NCBI GenBank assembly: GCA_035041965.1
Contig: JAPYMA010001350.1
Location: forward strand, 1 to 64,000
Direction: 5' to 3'
Length of the DNA: 64,000 nt
DNA from: Anisakis pegreffii
Taxonomy: Eukaryota > Nematoda > Chromadorea > Rhabditida > Anisakidae
In this document: piece after piece, positions 31,401 through 43,569 of the stretch
How the letters are laid out: each line of letters begins with the position of its first letter
Numbering within the stretch: the first letter of the stretch is position 1
Position numbers and translations under genes: made by a program
Notes under the pieces: generated by a model
The model's database searches: none
What the model saw: the letters and a program-made list of their open reading frames with translations, nothing else
What the model was told of the DNA's origin: nothing

Positions 31401-34400
31401 AAATCTGCAGCGAGTATCGAGAGGTAGTAAGTGAATTTCAATTGCTTCGGTAATCGTTTTGCATCCTTTGCTTTTTTATTCCTTATTGTGCCCCGTCATC
31501 TGCATTTGGCCGTTGGTTGATTGAGGCATTGGGACTGGATTCGTTCATAGACTTTTCTGATTGTGTCGTTAATTGAAGCCGACGGAATGTTGCTGTTAGC
31601 ATCGTTGCGCAATCAATGCAGATGACGATGGCATAGCATTTTGGTTTATCATACGATTGCATTTCTCTTTTCTTCATTCCCTTCGAATCTTTTCATATCA
31701 GTTTCTTGCTTTTTCCGTTCATTTTCGAAATCTCTTAAATTTCACTATCATTTGATCATTCTTCCGATAATCTTTCATCCTGTTTTGATGATCAGTTTCA
31801 CTCCACTAGTATTCTCTTTTTAATTATCATTAACTGCTTTTACATTTCCTTTCAACATAGACTTTCCAGTTTTTAAAGAATCAATCCAACAAGTATTTTA
31901 CTTCCTTAAATAACGCACTAGATGATCACTCCTTACAGATTTGATCTCGAATTCCACTAAAATACCTTTATCAATGTATTTCAGTGATGAAAAATGTCTT
32001 GTTCGTTTCCGGAAATATGAATTTATCTTAATACTTCACATCAAAAGCAAACATAGTTGTTTGCTAGAGTGCATGATTCTTGATAGGTGCATGAATCAAG
32101 GGCCGAAAACGTAAGATTCCCTGATAGTATTTGATGAGCGCAGTGAAATTGATGCAAAAGTTTGAAAGGATCGATGGATAATTTGAAGATGTGGAAGAAG
32201 TCTGGAGCGTGGTTCTATAAGGAGTTACCAGATTACATAAGGCCAGTTGATAATGGTGAAGTGCGATCACCGCCGTTCAACTCAAAAACATGGCAGCATC
32301 ACAGCAAAGCGTCCTCCTCATCGAATGGTGCCACCAGCTCACATCGCCATCGCCAACTACCCAGCACACCTGATCAGAATATGTTTGTTGATTCGACATC
32401 TCTCTATCAATGCTCATTCATTCTCTGCGTCAATCATCAACATCATGTACAACTCATAACAGCGATGTTGTTGTCTAATTTGAACGAACATTTTTTAAGT
32501 TCAATTTTTGAAACAAATTGAAAAGTGTAAACTAGTATATCAGATGTGTGATGAGACGAAGGAGTTCTAATGTGTGAAAAAATGCTTCGTCATATTTCAG
32601 TTCAGACTGCTGCAGTATGTAAGAGTTGATAAAGATTTTATTGCAGTAGAACGAAGTCACCACGTCCACGTATCACGCCTTCATGGGTCAAGGAAAAGGT
32701 GCAGTCATCGATGAGTATTGGTACGGATGATGAGAACGTTTCAACTTCGGAAGGTGAAGGCTTCTCATCGAAAGATGAACTGCAGAAGTCTGCCATGCCT
32801 GTACCACGACGATCCCGTCCTCAGAAGCACAATTCATTGGGTAAATCCTCACTTCAGAGGTACGTCATTGGAGGACGAAGTCACATTACAGATACCGGTC
32901 AGTTGTATTTTTCGCTCATTAACGCTTTTTACTGTTCATTAACTGAGCCTTTGCAAACTATTACTCTATTCACTCTCTGTTACTCATGAACAATGAAAAA
33001 AGTTTGCGAAAAAAATGCAAAATTTGTGCACAACTTCGAGTTTCAATGATACCCAACTGTTGTTGAGTTCATTATCGAAATAATTTGTTTATCAATGTCA
33101 TTTCAATAACTCATTTAAATGTGTAAGCACTGTTTATATTGGGAGATGAAAAGATGATGGTCATAACCTGATGTAAAAGTGGATAACGTTTAATTGCAGA
33201 GAGAAAGGAAGGAGGTGATTCGTCATAGGGATATAAATTAGGTAACTGTCCTCCAATGCTGCACCACTAATACAAAATTGAAGTTGCACCACTACTACCA
33301 GTATTGTTCTCATAATGTGAATGAATGAATGCTTGAATGGAGTATGTGAATAGTCGTAAAGTTAACGGCACGTTTCATGTTCATGCACATTTGTTCTTGA
33401 TGAAATACTCGAGTTGAAATACTCATATCGTACTCACTCTCCTACTTTCTCGTACATTACAAGGATTAATAAGCACGAAACTACATCTTTCACTTTAATT
33501 TTCAACTGATGTTAACACAGTTTATTGAGTCCGCATTGCAATCTATTATAACTCTATCAAATCGCTTTTAACACAAGCTTGGCTGATCATCATAATGAGT
33601 TATTGAGTGAATTGATAACAAACTATGATAATGCTAACGGGTATTCTGATTATGAAAGCAGCATGCACAAATGTATTGCACAGCGATCCAAAATGTTTTA
33701 TTCATTGCTTTGGTGCACTTGATTAGTAAATTAAAGCATTTCATTGTTTTGCAATGATTGCAGAAGAGAGTGGTGATTCGAGACATACGTCGCCGTCAAC
33801 ATCACCCAGGCACTCGCCGTCCTCTTACGGCGATGACCTTTCGCAGAATCCATCTTCTATCATCGCATCTGATGCTAAATCTATCGATTCCGGAGGTTGT
33901 CTCCGATATTTCCAACTTATTTGATGAATTTTGATCTTTTGTTCAAGTTTATATTATACGTGTATATATTTTATTATTATGTATAATATTACATTAATAA
34001 ATATCATATTATATACTATGCTATATTCGAAAGCATTTAGATGATGGTGATATTGTGTTACCACGTAAGCGTCATTTCATAGGAAACGTCGTGAGAAAAG
34101 TAAAAAGAGACAGTGCTGATAATTGTTGGACAAGTGAATTTCAGTTGTTCCGAGTGACCATTCGGCGTTCACAAACGCGCAACTCTCGATCAGTCACCAT
34201 TCATCGATGATACTCGCATCGAGCACCACCAACACGTCTTCATCTCCAACCCAACCAGTCCTTCCACAACCCGCTTCCATTAACGAACCGGAATTAGCGT
34301 GTAGTATTTCACCGTTACATACACCTTCCAGATCGCCGTCTCTGGTGCTTCCACCTCAGCTATGTTCTCCCATATCGTTAGCAGAATCTCAGTTCATTCG

Positions 34401-37400
34401 AAACATCCCAAATCGATCATCAAGCGATATGCTAAGTACATCAACTCCTCCATCATTTCCAACAGAGCCACCTCCAATACCGCCTCGTAATAATTCAAAG
34501 GTATCCTCCTTACCAGATCGATGTCTAAGTATTACCTCATCGACATCATCGATCCATCGTAATCCCCTCAAAACAACATCGAATCGCGAAAGTTTTCAAG
34601 ACACTTCTGAGAATATTAAACAGGTTCGTTTGACTGCTCATTACTTCTGCTAATGTTATTCTAAAATAAATAGCTCTGCATAGCAATGCGTTCAGTTGAA
34701 GTTCCATCCAACTTGGTCGCAGTGAATTCCCGATAACTCCCCAGCTCTACGACAGAGATGAATTCGATTTGTGGTGTTTTGAGGCATAAAAACCACAGTT
34801 TTATGGTAGCTTCAAGAATGCATGAAACCCTAGAAATTGTTACCATAAGACCGAATCATTGTGTTGAAATTAAGGATGAACCAACCACATCGTTCATGAG
34901 TTCACCAGAGGATGAATTAAGTAAGTTTCGAGCATTTCTTTGTTTTTGCATCGTTTTTGATCTGTAAAACTTTATTCACTCTTTTCCAATCTCACCGTAC
35001 TTTGCATTCGTTCTTTAAACAATTTTCCATCGGATTCTCTCATTTTCTGCATTGAAACCTCATTTTAACTCAGTGATTGCAATGCGCTCGCGATTGTTCT
35101 CGTAGTGTAGATGATGATCGATTGATGTTATTTTCCCAGTTTTCGAATCAGGTGTTTTGTTGTAACAGTAGAATTGTAACAGTATCTCTTTTGTGTTATT
35201 GAAATGATTTTGCCTGCATTTTGCATTATATAGAGAAAGTGGCTCAGAAAGTATTCATCACAAATACCATCTTTTGAACTTTTGCAAATGTCATGAACAG
35301 TTTTTGATGCATTCCGCGTACACTCATAAGTGATCGTCAACTTGTTTTGCAATAGAATACCTTTGAAGTAATTATCAAAGTTGCATACTTTCAATCTATC
35401 GATATGTAACAAAAAACGAACAATTGCCTTCTACGTGGTTAGCAACTCATTGCATTTAGATCATCATCTGAATAAAGGGTGTCATCAGATCACCATTCCA
35501 ACATTTGATATGCATACTTTGAATTCAGTTATTTGCTTTTTAATTCGGATATAAGGCTTGTGATATTGCAGTAACACCAACACATGCTAAAACTCAATCA
35601 ACAGTATCTTGCTCATCCGCTCAAGGTATTCAACAATTACTCACTCTATAATGATAGTGATGAAAATATTATTATTATTACTAACAGAATAGTAGTGATA
35701 ACCACCCATGATAGTTGTTGTTTCGATTGGAATGCATGACCGCATATTCGTATTTTATTCTGCATGCATGAATATATTCATCCATATTGGAGAGTGCATG
35801 TGATGACCATCAAGTTTCCGTCATATTTCATGTAATAGTCCATAAAGCACGCTAGAAAATGTTTTCATATTAATGGTGCCACAAAATATATACAAATATT
35901 GTTCGGAATTTGGATTAATCTTCCCCTTCCCTCCTCCCACGGGGCATAAGCCTTCTTAAAAGTATAGCAGCAATGATGAGAAAAGGGCAGAACAATTGTT
36001 ATACCAAATGACGGCAATATGAAGTCAATTCTGATTTTTTTTTAAAACACACAATAAGCATGGTCTGCCCTTCCAGTTCGTATCAATTCATTCAATTGCG
36101 TTGACTATTCCAAGCCGTAGATTGCGATGATGCAACAATCAGATCATTTTTGTCCTCTCACGATCACTTTTCTACCGACGACAACCAAAAATCTGCATTG
36201 CTATGTTCGAAAAAACGCTCCAAAAACTAAAAAATTATAATCCTTAAGGTATAGGGTTTCAAAACCTCCTCCGCGAGGGATTCCGTTCAAGTAATCCCTC
36301 GTCGCGGGTGCACTCACGGGGGAGATGATTTACCAGAAAGCGTCTGGAAGCCCCTTCCCGAGCACCATTCCATAATATCATATAAAATGGATGAGTGTTC
36401 ATTCATATGGTCCATGTAAATGATCACTGAAATTGTTATTGTGATCATATGGTGACAGTGTTGCATCAATGGTAATAGTCGCAGTGTTACTGCATATAGT
36501 CATCATATTCAGAGGTGCCGTTATCGTCAAGAAATGCCTCATTATCGAGTCCACAGCAACAAAAGCAATCACTTGTCGAAGGAGGAGATCAGAATAAATC
36601 AGATGTCACTCATCCACAATCAAATATATCATCGTTGTTTTCATCCTCGTCATCCTTAAAGAACAAAATGTTCACAAACTATTCTTCGCTTCATCAGAAC
36701 ATCCGTCGCACCGTATCTGGCAGCTTAACACAAAAGGATTCACGAACAAAATTAAAAATCGGTGCCATTAATTCGCTTTTTCGCATGTGTTATCGTCGTG
36801 TTGGTTGTATGCATATTATCTTATCACTTTCACTTCATTCATTTGCTTATTTATTTTCATTTTGTTAGCACTGTAGAACAATAATTTAGTTGATGCGTCA
36901 TTTTTGCATGTCGACGTTATTTGATTGCTTCAAAGTACGTTTGCACATTTTCAGTTGCATATATTAAGACAATCGCATCACAGAGAATTTTCATTATCCC
37001 AAAGTTTCTGTTTTGAATGAACCAAATTGGAATGAATCTTACGGGCATTAGGAGTTGAATTGATTATGAACATTTATCCAACTTCGATAGCACTGTTCAC
37101 TGAAAAATTCAAGAATGAAGAATCTGAGCTCATGATTGGGGTTAAACTTCGAATCTGATTGTGAGCTGCTTTTAGCTGATCGAATCTCATTTCTTGGAAT
37201 GTTTATTGCATTTGCGTGTTATTTTTCATTTATTTTAGACGTTTCAAACCATAAAACTGAAATGAATCGTTTTTCGATCCCAGAAAAGTCATTTCCAACA
37301 GCACATATTCATCTATGTGGCATGCACACTCAAGGTTTCCATTTCTTGAATGATAGTAACGACTTGAAAAATCGTTCAAAAAAAAACTGTACAACATAAT

Positions 37401-39545
37401 ATGCATTCGGAAAAGTCCAACTGAGTTGATTAGTTTGGTTAACTGCGATCTTTTGTTAAGTCTTTCGATTGCTTTACACTTGCATGATGCACGTGTTCTA
37501 TTGGAAAGTGTCACCTGACTGAACAAGATCGCATTTTTCACAAGCTATTCATTTTGTTTGCTGAGTGTTCGTTGAAATGCGATATATGCCAATACGGACA
37601 TTCATTTCAGGTACACTGGGTTCTATTCAGTTTGATTTGTTGTATTTACCGGATGAAAGCCAGCTCAATATTAAGCTTATACAAGCGAGGGTTCGTTTGC
37701 TTGTGAATCTTTCCATTTGAAGAGAATGAAACAAGATGAATTTGTATATAGATTTTCATGATATTCTCTGCACCACATCACTACCTTCTATGAATGAAAT
37801 TATCATTGAACAACGATAACTTCCAATGAATTAGTAACTTCATAAAAGAACACTATTTTCAGAATTTAAAAGCAATGGATAAAAACGGCTTCTCGGATCC
37901 GTATGTGAAATTCTACTTAATTCCGGGTGCAGCTAAGGTGAACATTATGTGTTTACTTTGTTCCAATGTTGTTCATTTAATCCGATATTCAATGGCGTAT
38001 ACTTGGTGTTCATCTTCATTGGGAATTCTAGCACTGAGCTATTTTCTTTTCAAAGAGCTATTCCTGTTTCAGGCAACGAAATTAGCAAGTAAGACAATTG
38101 AAAAGAGCTTGAATCCCGAGTGGAACGAGGACTTCACTTATTACGGTGTCACCGAGGATGATCGTTTGAAGAAAACACTTCGAATCACCGTTCTCGACCG
38201 AGACAGGATCGGCTCAGATTTCCTCGGCGAAACACGTGTTGCTCTCAAGAAACTCACTCCGGGACAGCCAAAGAAGTTCAATATGTATCTGGAGCATGCA
38301 ATGCCTGTAATCGCTACTGCATCACTCATATTTACAACGTCGCGAGATCGTGAGAAAGTGATCGTTTTGTAGGTTGAGAAGAGATTCGATAGTGACGAAC
38401 GCGGTAAGATTCTCGTTGGATTAGTGTATAGCGTTCAACAGGGATCGTTATTCGTTTCGATAAAGCGATGTGTTGAATTAGTTGGGATGGACTCGACCGG
38501 CTTCTCGGATCCATATGTCAAAGTGTTAGTTACCATTTTGCCATTGTAACCTTCATATTTATCGTATAATGGAGTATGTCATCGACGATGAATTCCTCTA
38601 TCGACCGTTTATTTTACTCAATTTTGCGCAACATTTTTCGAGAATTTGAAAAACTGTCGAAGATTCTCATGACTATGAAAATTTTCGATGAACATTTGAT
38701 ATTTGATCATATATTAACGAATGAATTTTGAAACTTTTGCACTTAACATTCAAGATGAACCTAAAGTAAGTCGTTTGAATGCATGTCAATGCTGTAGTAA
38801 GCTGGTGTGGGAACGAAATTCATTTGTATCTTGATCACATTACCTATCATTAATCATTATTGCAGTGCACTCATCCCTTTAACCTCAAAAACGCATCGTC
38901 AAAAAACATCAACGAAAAAGAGAACTCTAAATCCAGAATTCAACGAAGTATGTCATCTTAAATTCCACTGATTTTTCACAATTCAGAACGATCTCAATTT
39001 TAATCCACTCTGATCATTTAAAGCCTCTTCATCAATAAATTTTAAATTTTTTCTGATGAAGTTGCATTCTGTCAGATCGACGGAATATCATCTATGTTTC
39101 TATTTAAAGCGTCAAACTATAATGAGCGTTATTGTTTCATTCTGAGTAAAACTGTTACTGTCGCAGTTGCATTGATGAGAGTATTAATGATAGAATCACT
39201 CAATAAGACTACCAGTGATATAATTACTTTTCAGACTCTCTCATTTGTTGTTCCATTCAAAGACTTACCCAAGAAGACATTACAAATTGGTGTTTACGAT
39301 CGTGACGTTGGCAAACAAGATGATTACATCGGTAAACTTTGCAATTTATTAATGATGATGATCTTCTTGAATGAGAGTAAATCAGTCTCGCTAACACAGC
39401 CAGTGTAACGACTGAACATTTCATTTTAGGTGGTATTCTTCTGTCAGCGTCAGCAAAAGGCGATCGCCAAAAACAGTGGATCAATTGTGTGCAGAATCCG
39501 GGTAGTTCTAGTGAATACTGGCATAAACTCGAGTTGGAGTCATGA
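28425..39545 (+). CDS. rbf-1: rabphilin (Rab-binding zinc finger plus two C2 domains), 5' end not located
   Basis: Rabphilin binds GTP-loaded Rab3/Rab27 on secretory and synaptic vesicles and links them to Ca2+ and phospholipid through its C2 domains. Seventeen exons join without a phase conflict: 28425 or 28434-28580, 31007-31142, 31331-31423, 32189-32382, 32647-32897, 33764-33895, 34145-34623, 34758-34920 (least certain), 35572-35625, 36513-36761, 37611-37690, 37863-37937, 38073-38306, 38373-38524, 38866-38947, 39235-39331, 39430-39545 (TGA). This gives about 910 codons. Order of domains: an N-terminal helix ([19 protein letters not shown]), a FYVE-type finger with eight cysteines (CLLC, CSDC, CQKNC, CKIC), the Rab-contact motif SGAWFYKE, a Ser/Pro-rich linker of about 450 residues with PPPIPPR (SH3-ligand type), C2A ([34 protein letters not shown]) and C2B ([32 protein letters not shown]). 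The Ca2+-binding aspartates are present in both C2 domains. The third cysteine pair is CxxxC rather than CxxC. No start codon is in the first recognised exon, so one or more 5' exons are missing, possibly including 16961-17502. The protein ends HKLELES. Confidence 0.93.
29336..29400 (+). ncRNA. candidate pre-miRNA-sized hairpin
   Basis: Arms of 25 nt (29336-29360 and 29376-29400) flank a 15-nt loop. On the plus strand the stem has two G:U pairs and a single A:C mismatch; on the minus strand the G:U pairs would be A:C mismatches, which favours plus-strand transcription. The 65-nt size and imperfect stem fit a pre-miRNA. It lies in the first recognised rabphilin intron in the sense orientation. 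No mature sequence was recognised, and it could equally be a neutral local inversion. Confidence 0.35.
36240..36365. repeat. GC-rich hairpin-bearing block in a rabphilin intron
   Basis: Between the exons at 35572-35625 and 36513-36761 lies a block far richer in GC than the intron around it. It contains an inverted pair, CGCGAGGGATT and AATCCCTCGTCGCG, about 10 nt apart. No open frame or exon signal. It looks like a repeat relic rather than gene sequence. Confidence 0.4.
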
Positions 39546-39714
39546 TTATTATTGACCGCGAGCTTTATTCCGATTGACAGTTGCCATTGATTCGAACCAT
39601 TTTGTCTTGTTTATCGCTAAACATCAGCCCAACTCTCATAAGTTTATTCGTCAACTGAGGTCAATTTCACATTCGTATTCTTATGTGTATAAATTTTATT
39701 ATTGCGGCTCCAAC

Positions 39715-39720
39715 AATAAA
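39715..39720 (+). terminator. AATAAA polyadenylation signal, probable rabphilin 3' end
   Basis: The first canonical AATAAA after the rabphilin stop lies 170 nt downstream on the coding strand. Further signals exist beyond it, so the cleavage site is not fixed. Confidence 0.45.
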
Positions 39721-40354
39721 TCACAGACAACATATCAAGCAAATGCCCCGTTATGATCATTTGTCTTCCACAGATCACGAGCGTTATTTCTTTGTTTTTG
39801 ATAATTTTATCTGTACTTTATGTAAGGCCTAAACTCTAAGTTCATGGCGACAACAGTAAATACCACTATTCGAGTAGATTGAAAGAGAGATGTTCGAGTA
39901 ACTCGTTGAGTGAACAGTACCTTCATTTTGGAAAATAGTCTCCAAATACGTCAATACCTGTAGAAAATATTCGTGAAACTCCAAGCTGTTGTACTATACA
40001 CATCCATATAAAATATCTTTTTACCATTTCCGGGTTGTTTATGTAAATTGATGCAAAACTTGTGATGTATTATAATATCAAATTATTAAAGCATTGTATT
40101 TTCCACAGTTACTGTTACGTTATTTATTAATTTTATAAATGGTTTTAGTTTTTACATAGTTCAATTCTTTTTTCAAGTTAAATAAACGCTTGAAATTATT
40201 GTTGTGATCGTATTTCCTAATCGTTTCTCTTACATCACATCAACTCTTCAAAACTATCTCTCGCATCTACAAAGCATTAATCCGAATGAAAACTTTAACA
40301 GATTCATCGAATTCTTCAAAATCCTTGTGATGCTGATTACAGTGATCTTTTGAT

Positions 40355-40903
40355 GTGTCACAATCGTTTGATCAGTTTCTTGTTTCATATCTATATCCTC
40401 TTAAAGGCGATTGCTTTTTGCGTTCAACTCGAACAATCGTTATTGTGCATCACCAACGGTCACTCTCGATCATCTCTACAATAGGTGTATTCACCTTATT
40501 GCCAACATTGCATTATTGTTCCGAATTTACACCAATTTTTATCGTCAGCACAGTGCAAAACAACTTTGAACACATAAATTTGTGCAAACAACTCGATGAA
40601 TGCGCGAAATCACCGCAAAAATTCCGTCTCAAACATAACAGCAAATTTACATTTTATTGTGGTGCGTTTTATGTCCAAAATGAAACATTAAAAAAGAGAA
40701 GCATTTTATAAAAATGAGAGCAAAAAAATAGGTGACTATTCATCTGCTGAATTTTACAATATAGAACTATGCAAACAGTTAGATGATTACTCGACCAATG
40801 TAAGTTTTTACAAATAGAACTATCCGAAAGTATCATTCAAACGTGTTTCTAGAATGGATTGAGAACGAAAACGGCCAGTGAGAAAAATTCAAACTCTATA
40901 TTG
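40355..40903 (+). other. unrecognised ORF block, source of a duplication
   Basis: A 118-codon frame (40355-40711) is followed by an exon-like stretch (40754-40800) ending at a GTAAGT donor. Both carry the phrase LCKQLD: HINLCKQLDECAK in the first and FYNIELCKQLDDYSTN in the second. The region 40390-40903 is duplicated at 45389-45905, and most of the frame is preserved in that copy (about 73 codons aligned with few replacements and the same stop). No family is recognised. It may be part of a nematode-specific gene or a decayed repeat. The bases between the two LCKQLD stretches contain a stop, so they are not one continuous frame. Confidence 0.35.
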
Positions 40904-40957
40904 AGAGTATGTCGCAACATGAATTGATTGCAGTGTGTGATGCATTTCAAAATAAAA

Positions 40958-41053
40958 ATTTATTTCGGTCACATAAATATTGCAGTCGGTACGAAAATAT
41001 GATCGAATTTATTTCAATCACATAAATATTGCAATTGGTACGAAAATATGATC
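40958..41053 (+). repeat. tandem duplication, two units of about 48 bp
   Basis: The unit around CACATAAATATTGCA(G/A)T(C/T)GG with ACGAAAATATGATC occurs at about 40958-41004 and again at 41007-41053 with few differences. Non-coding. Confidence 0.75.
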
Positions 41054-41499
41054 ATAAGAGGGGAATTATTTTTGAAAATGATAGAATGAATATCCATTGA
41101 ACGTTGCATTTTTTTGTGATCACAAAAGAATTCATCGTTGATTATTGCGCATAAACGTACGATTGGGAGGTTACCGATGGTAACTTCCAGCAAATGAAAT
41201 TTTCACTGAAATAACGATCATTAGTACATGTCTCGGTGCATCCGATGTAAGCCTAAGCCTGTACTCGTCAAATTCGATTCAATAAGTGAGCTCGGATTGG
41301 TTGTGCTTTCGAGTCCTCATTAACCAAGCAAATTTTGTTTGGTGCCCTCTGATCCTCTTTACCTGTTTTCCAAGTTTCAAATAGCGGTAAATTAAAGATT
41401 CCAAATAATTCGAGAGCAAGCATTCTGCGACCAATTCCATAGCACAGTTTCATGCATCGGCATGTCCACGCACTGTATGGCCGTGTGGATTGTTTGCTT

Positions 41500-42755
41500 T
41501 CATATGTTCTCTGTATTATTGCCAAACTGATTCGGTCGTTTACGATTAAGTGAGGTAAGTTATTAACAGTGTTGAATGCTTACTGTATCCCAGCAATCGA
41601 GCACTTTTGGGTTATTTAATAGAACATTCGGATTTATTCGCTTCACTCACTATTGCCCATTGTCAGTACCCACACGATTCACTTAGAAGAATGTCGCTCT
41701 TTTTGAAGAATATTGTTTGCGACACTTAAAATGATCAACGGCACAAAACACCGAAACTTACCGCGATTCCAATAACTCCACACGCAACACGAGCACCTGC
41801 ATTACCCGCAGTTCTACTACCTTCATCACCGCCTCTGCCAAGATCATCCGTTCCCTGGTGAATTACTATGGCACGACCAACGATTGAGTGAAATGGAACC
41901 AGAGGAAGACGTTTAAATGTTACATCGAGCTTCACCTCTCCATTTTGCTTGAATGATGAGTAAACGAGTGATCATTTTCCTGATGTGCAGTGTGTTACAG
42001 TTTTAAAAAATCACTACTCAACTGCCGACCGGAATCGGAATTAAACATTCAGTGAGGAATACAAACACTTGTTCATATGAGCATTTCTCATTTTTGTTTG
42101 TTCATTTCTAAATTTCGTAATATCTCCTTCGAATGAAGGTAAAATGAAATTTGAATTACGTTGGCGATGATGTTTCCTAGATCACCGACATGCTTTTGAA
42201 GATCGTCCGGACCACCATGAGGTTGTCTTCGTGGATTGTAGTGTCCACCAGCGTCTATGCATCCGTTCCCAATATCACCACGTTCATGCACATGGAAACC
42301 GTGTTTACCGGGTGTTAGTCCTTTCAAAGTTCCGTTTATCTGAAGCAAGAACATCGTTGAGGATTCAGTGAATGTGCTTTCCAACTTGCAGCTATTGCAA
42401 AATTGGGTGATTGATGCACTCCAATAGATTCGAAGTAATACATGAAACTATGATCCTGGCAGAGTTGCGCATAAACAAGCCTCACTGACCCTTACTCCGC
42501 AGAGCTGGCCGATTTGTTGGAAGTCGAGCACGCCGCATAGATCCAATTGAGTGAGGTTTTTTCGAGCGAAAAACACATAGGCTTTCGCACTTCTCGCTGC
42601 AATTGAAATATTTCCTTAGATAACAAACATTCGCTGTCACATTTACGGACAAGTAATTATCTTTTGAATTGTATTGATATACCTGAATGAAAGGTGCATG
42701 CACTTAGAGAGATGAGGCTCAGCAGCACAACTGAGAACACGGACAGGGCAGCCAT
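41500..42755 (-). CDS. sod-4: secreted Cu/Zn superoxide dismutase (SOD-4-like)
   Basis: The enzyme converts superoxide to oxygen and hydrogen peroxide outside the cell or on its surface. Minus-strand exons in reading order: 42755-42683, 42596-42496, 42339-42160, 41947-41762 and a tentative last exon 41526-41500 ending NTENI, giving about 188 aa with consistent phases. The first exon encodes a signal peptide ([20 protein letters not shown]). The catalytic core is complete: copper ligands in GFHVH, bridging histidine in GGHYNP, zinc ligands in [14 protein letters not shown] and its aspartate, the last copper histidine in [10 protein letters not shown], the disulphide cysteines in NGC and VACGV, and the electrostatic-guidance arginine in [10 protein letters not shown]. 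The N-terminal strand ([18 protein letters not shown]) resembles C. elegans SOD-4 more than cytosolic SODs. I see no hydrophobic C-terminal anchor, so this model is the soluble secreted form. A longer isoform with an alternative last exon cannot be excluded. Confidence 0.93.
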
Positions 42756-42763
42756 CGCTCCTG
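42756..42763 (-). promoter_or_regulatory. probable trans-splice acceptor of sod-4
   Basis: On the minus strand a TTTCTTCAG acceptor ends five bases before the start ATG. An acceptor this close to the start is the usual sign of spliced-leader trans-splicing in nematodes. Inferred from position only. Confidence 0.45.
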
Positions 42764-43441
42764 AAGAAATACTTCAAATGAATTGCTTGAACTGCTTTTA
42801 TCCATTGGGTTCTTATTCAATTAACAAGGCCGAGTAAATTTGATTTCAAAATTTTGATTTCTGATCGTTTTTGATCCGATGTCCAAACACGATGGCTGAA
42901 AGCAAGACGGAAAGATATTCTATCTCGATGATCTTGCTAAAGCAATTTGCAAGCAGCTCAACGATTGCTCGATGCATCATTGAAAATAGAATGAAGATAT
43001 ACAGATGAACATCGCAGATTGTATTTTCTGAATGAGAAATGAAGAGCAGTAACGCTGAGTCGACGAGTGGAGTTATGAATCGAATAATTCATGCGATCAG
43101 TTTTTAAAGCGTTCTGCATGTTTTTATCCCAATAAAAGCTGTATAGATCCTGTACTTTTTTTCAGTAAAGTGCGAATTTTTGAATAATATTCACAGTGCG
43201 GACTGAAATTTTTTAAAATTGCATTTTTCCTTTCATCTCGAATACGTGATTTTGGCATAATGAAGGACCGAACTTTCATTCTCTATTATTGATACGAATC
43301 AGCGTTCGAAAAGGCTTACATCCATCGTTTTTTTGATCTAGCTCCAGGTGAATACATCGGCAATCACATTCGTTCATTACTCTGTTGATCAATGCTGAAC
43401 CAATATGTGCTTCTCTTCCATCTACTGTGCATTCATGAAAT

Positions 43442-43569
43442 GTGTCACCTGACTGAACAAGATCGCATATTTCACAAGCTATTCATTTTGTTTCCTGAAC
43501 GTTCGTTGAAATGCGATATATGCCAATACGTACATTCATTTCTGGTACACTGGTTTCTATTCAGTTTGA
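43442..43569 (+). pseudogene. duplicated rabphilin fragment, 5' half (intron end plus start of C2A exon)
   Basis: This matches 37508-37635 of the rabphilin gene at 121 of 128 positions, without gaps. One of the seven substitutions changes the 3' splice acceptor from TTTCAG to TTTCTG, so the copied C2A exon cannot be joined at its normal site. The copy is cut by the Merlin element that begins at 43570 and resumes at 45056. Confidence 0.93.

Noticed and set aside
32718..32942. Second ORF overlapping the rabphilin exon at 32647-32897
   Set aside because: Shadow of the rabphilin frame; the other frame joins in phase with both neighbours and continues the Ser-rich linker.
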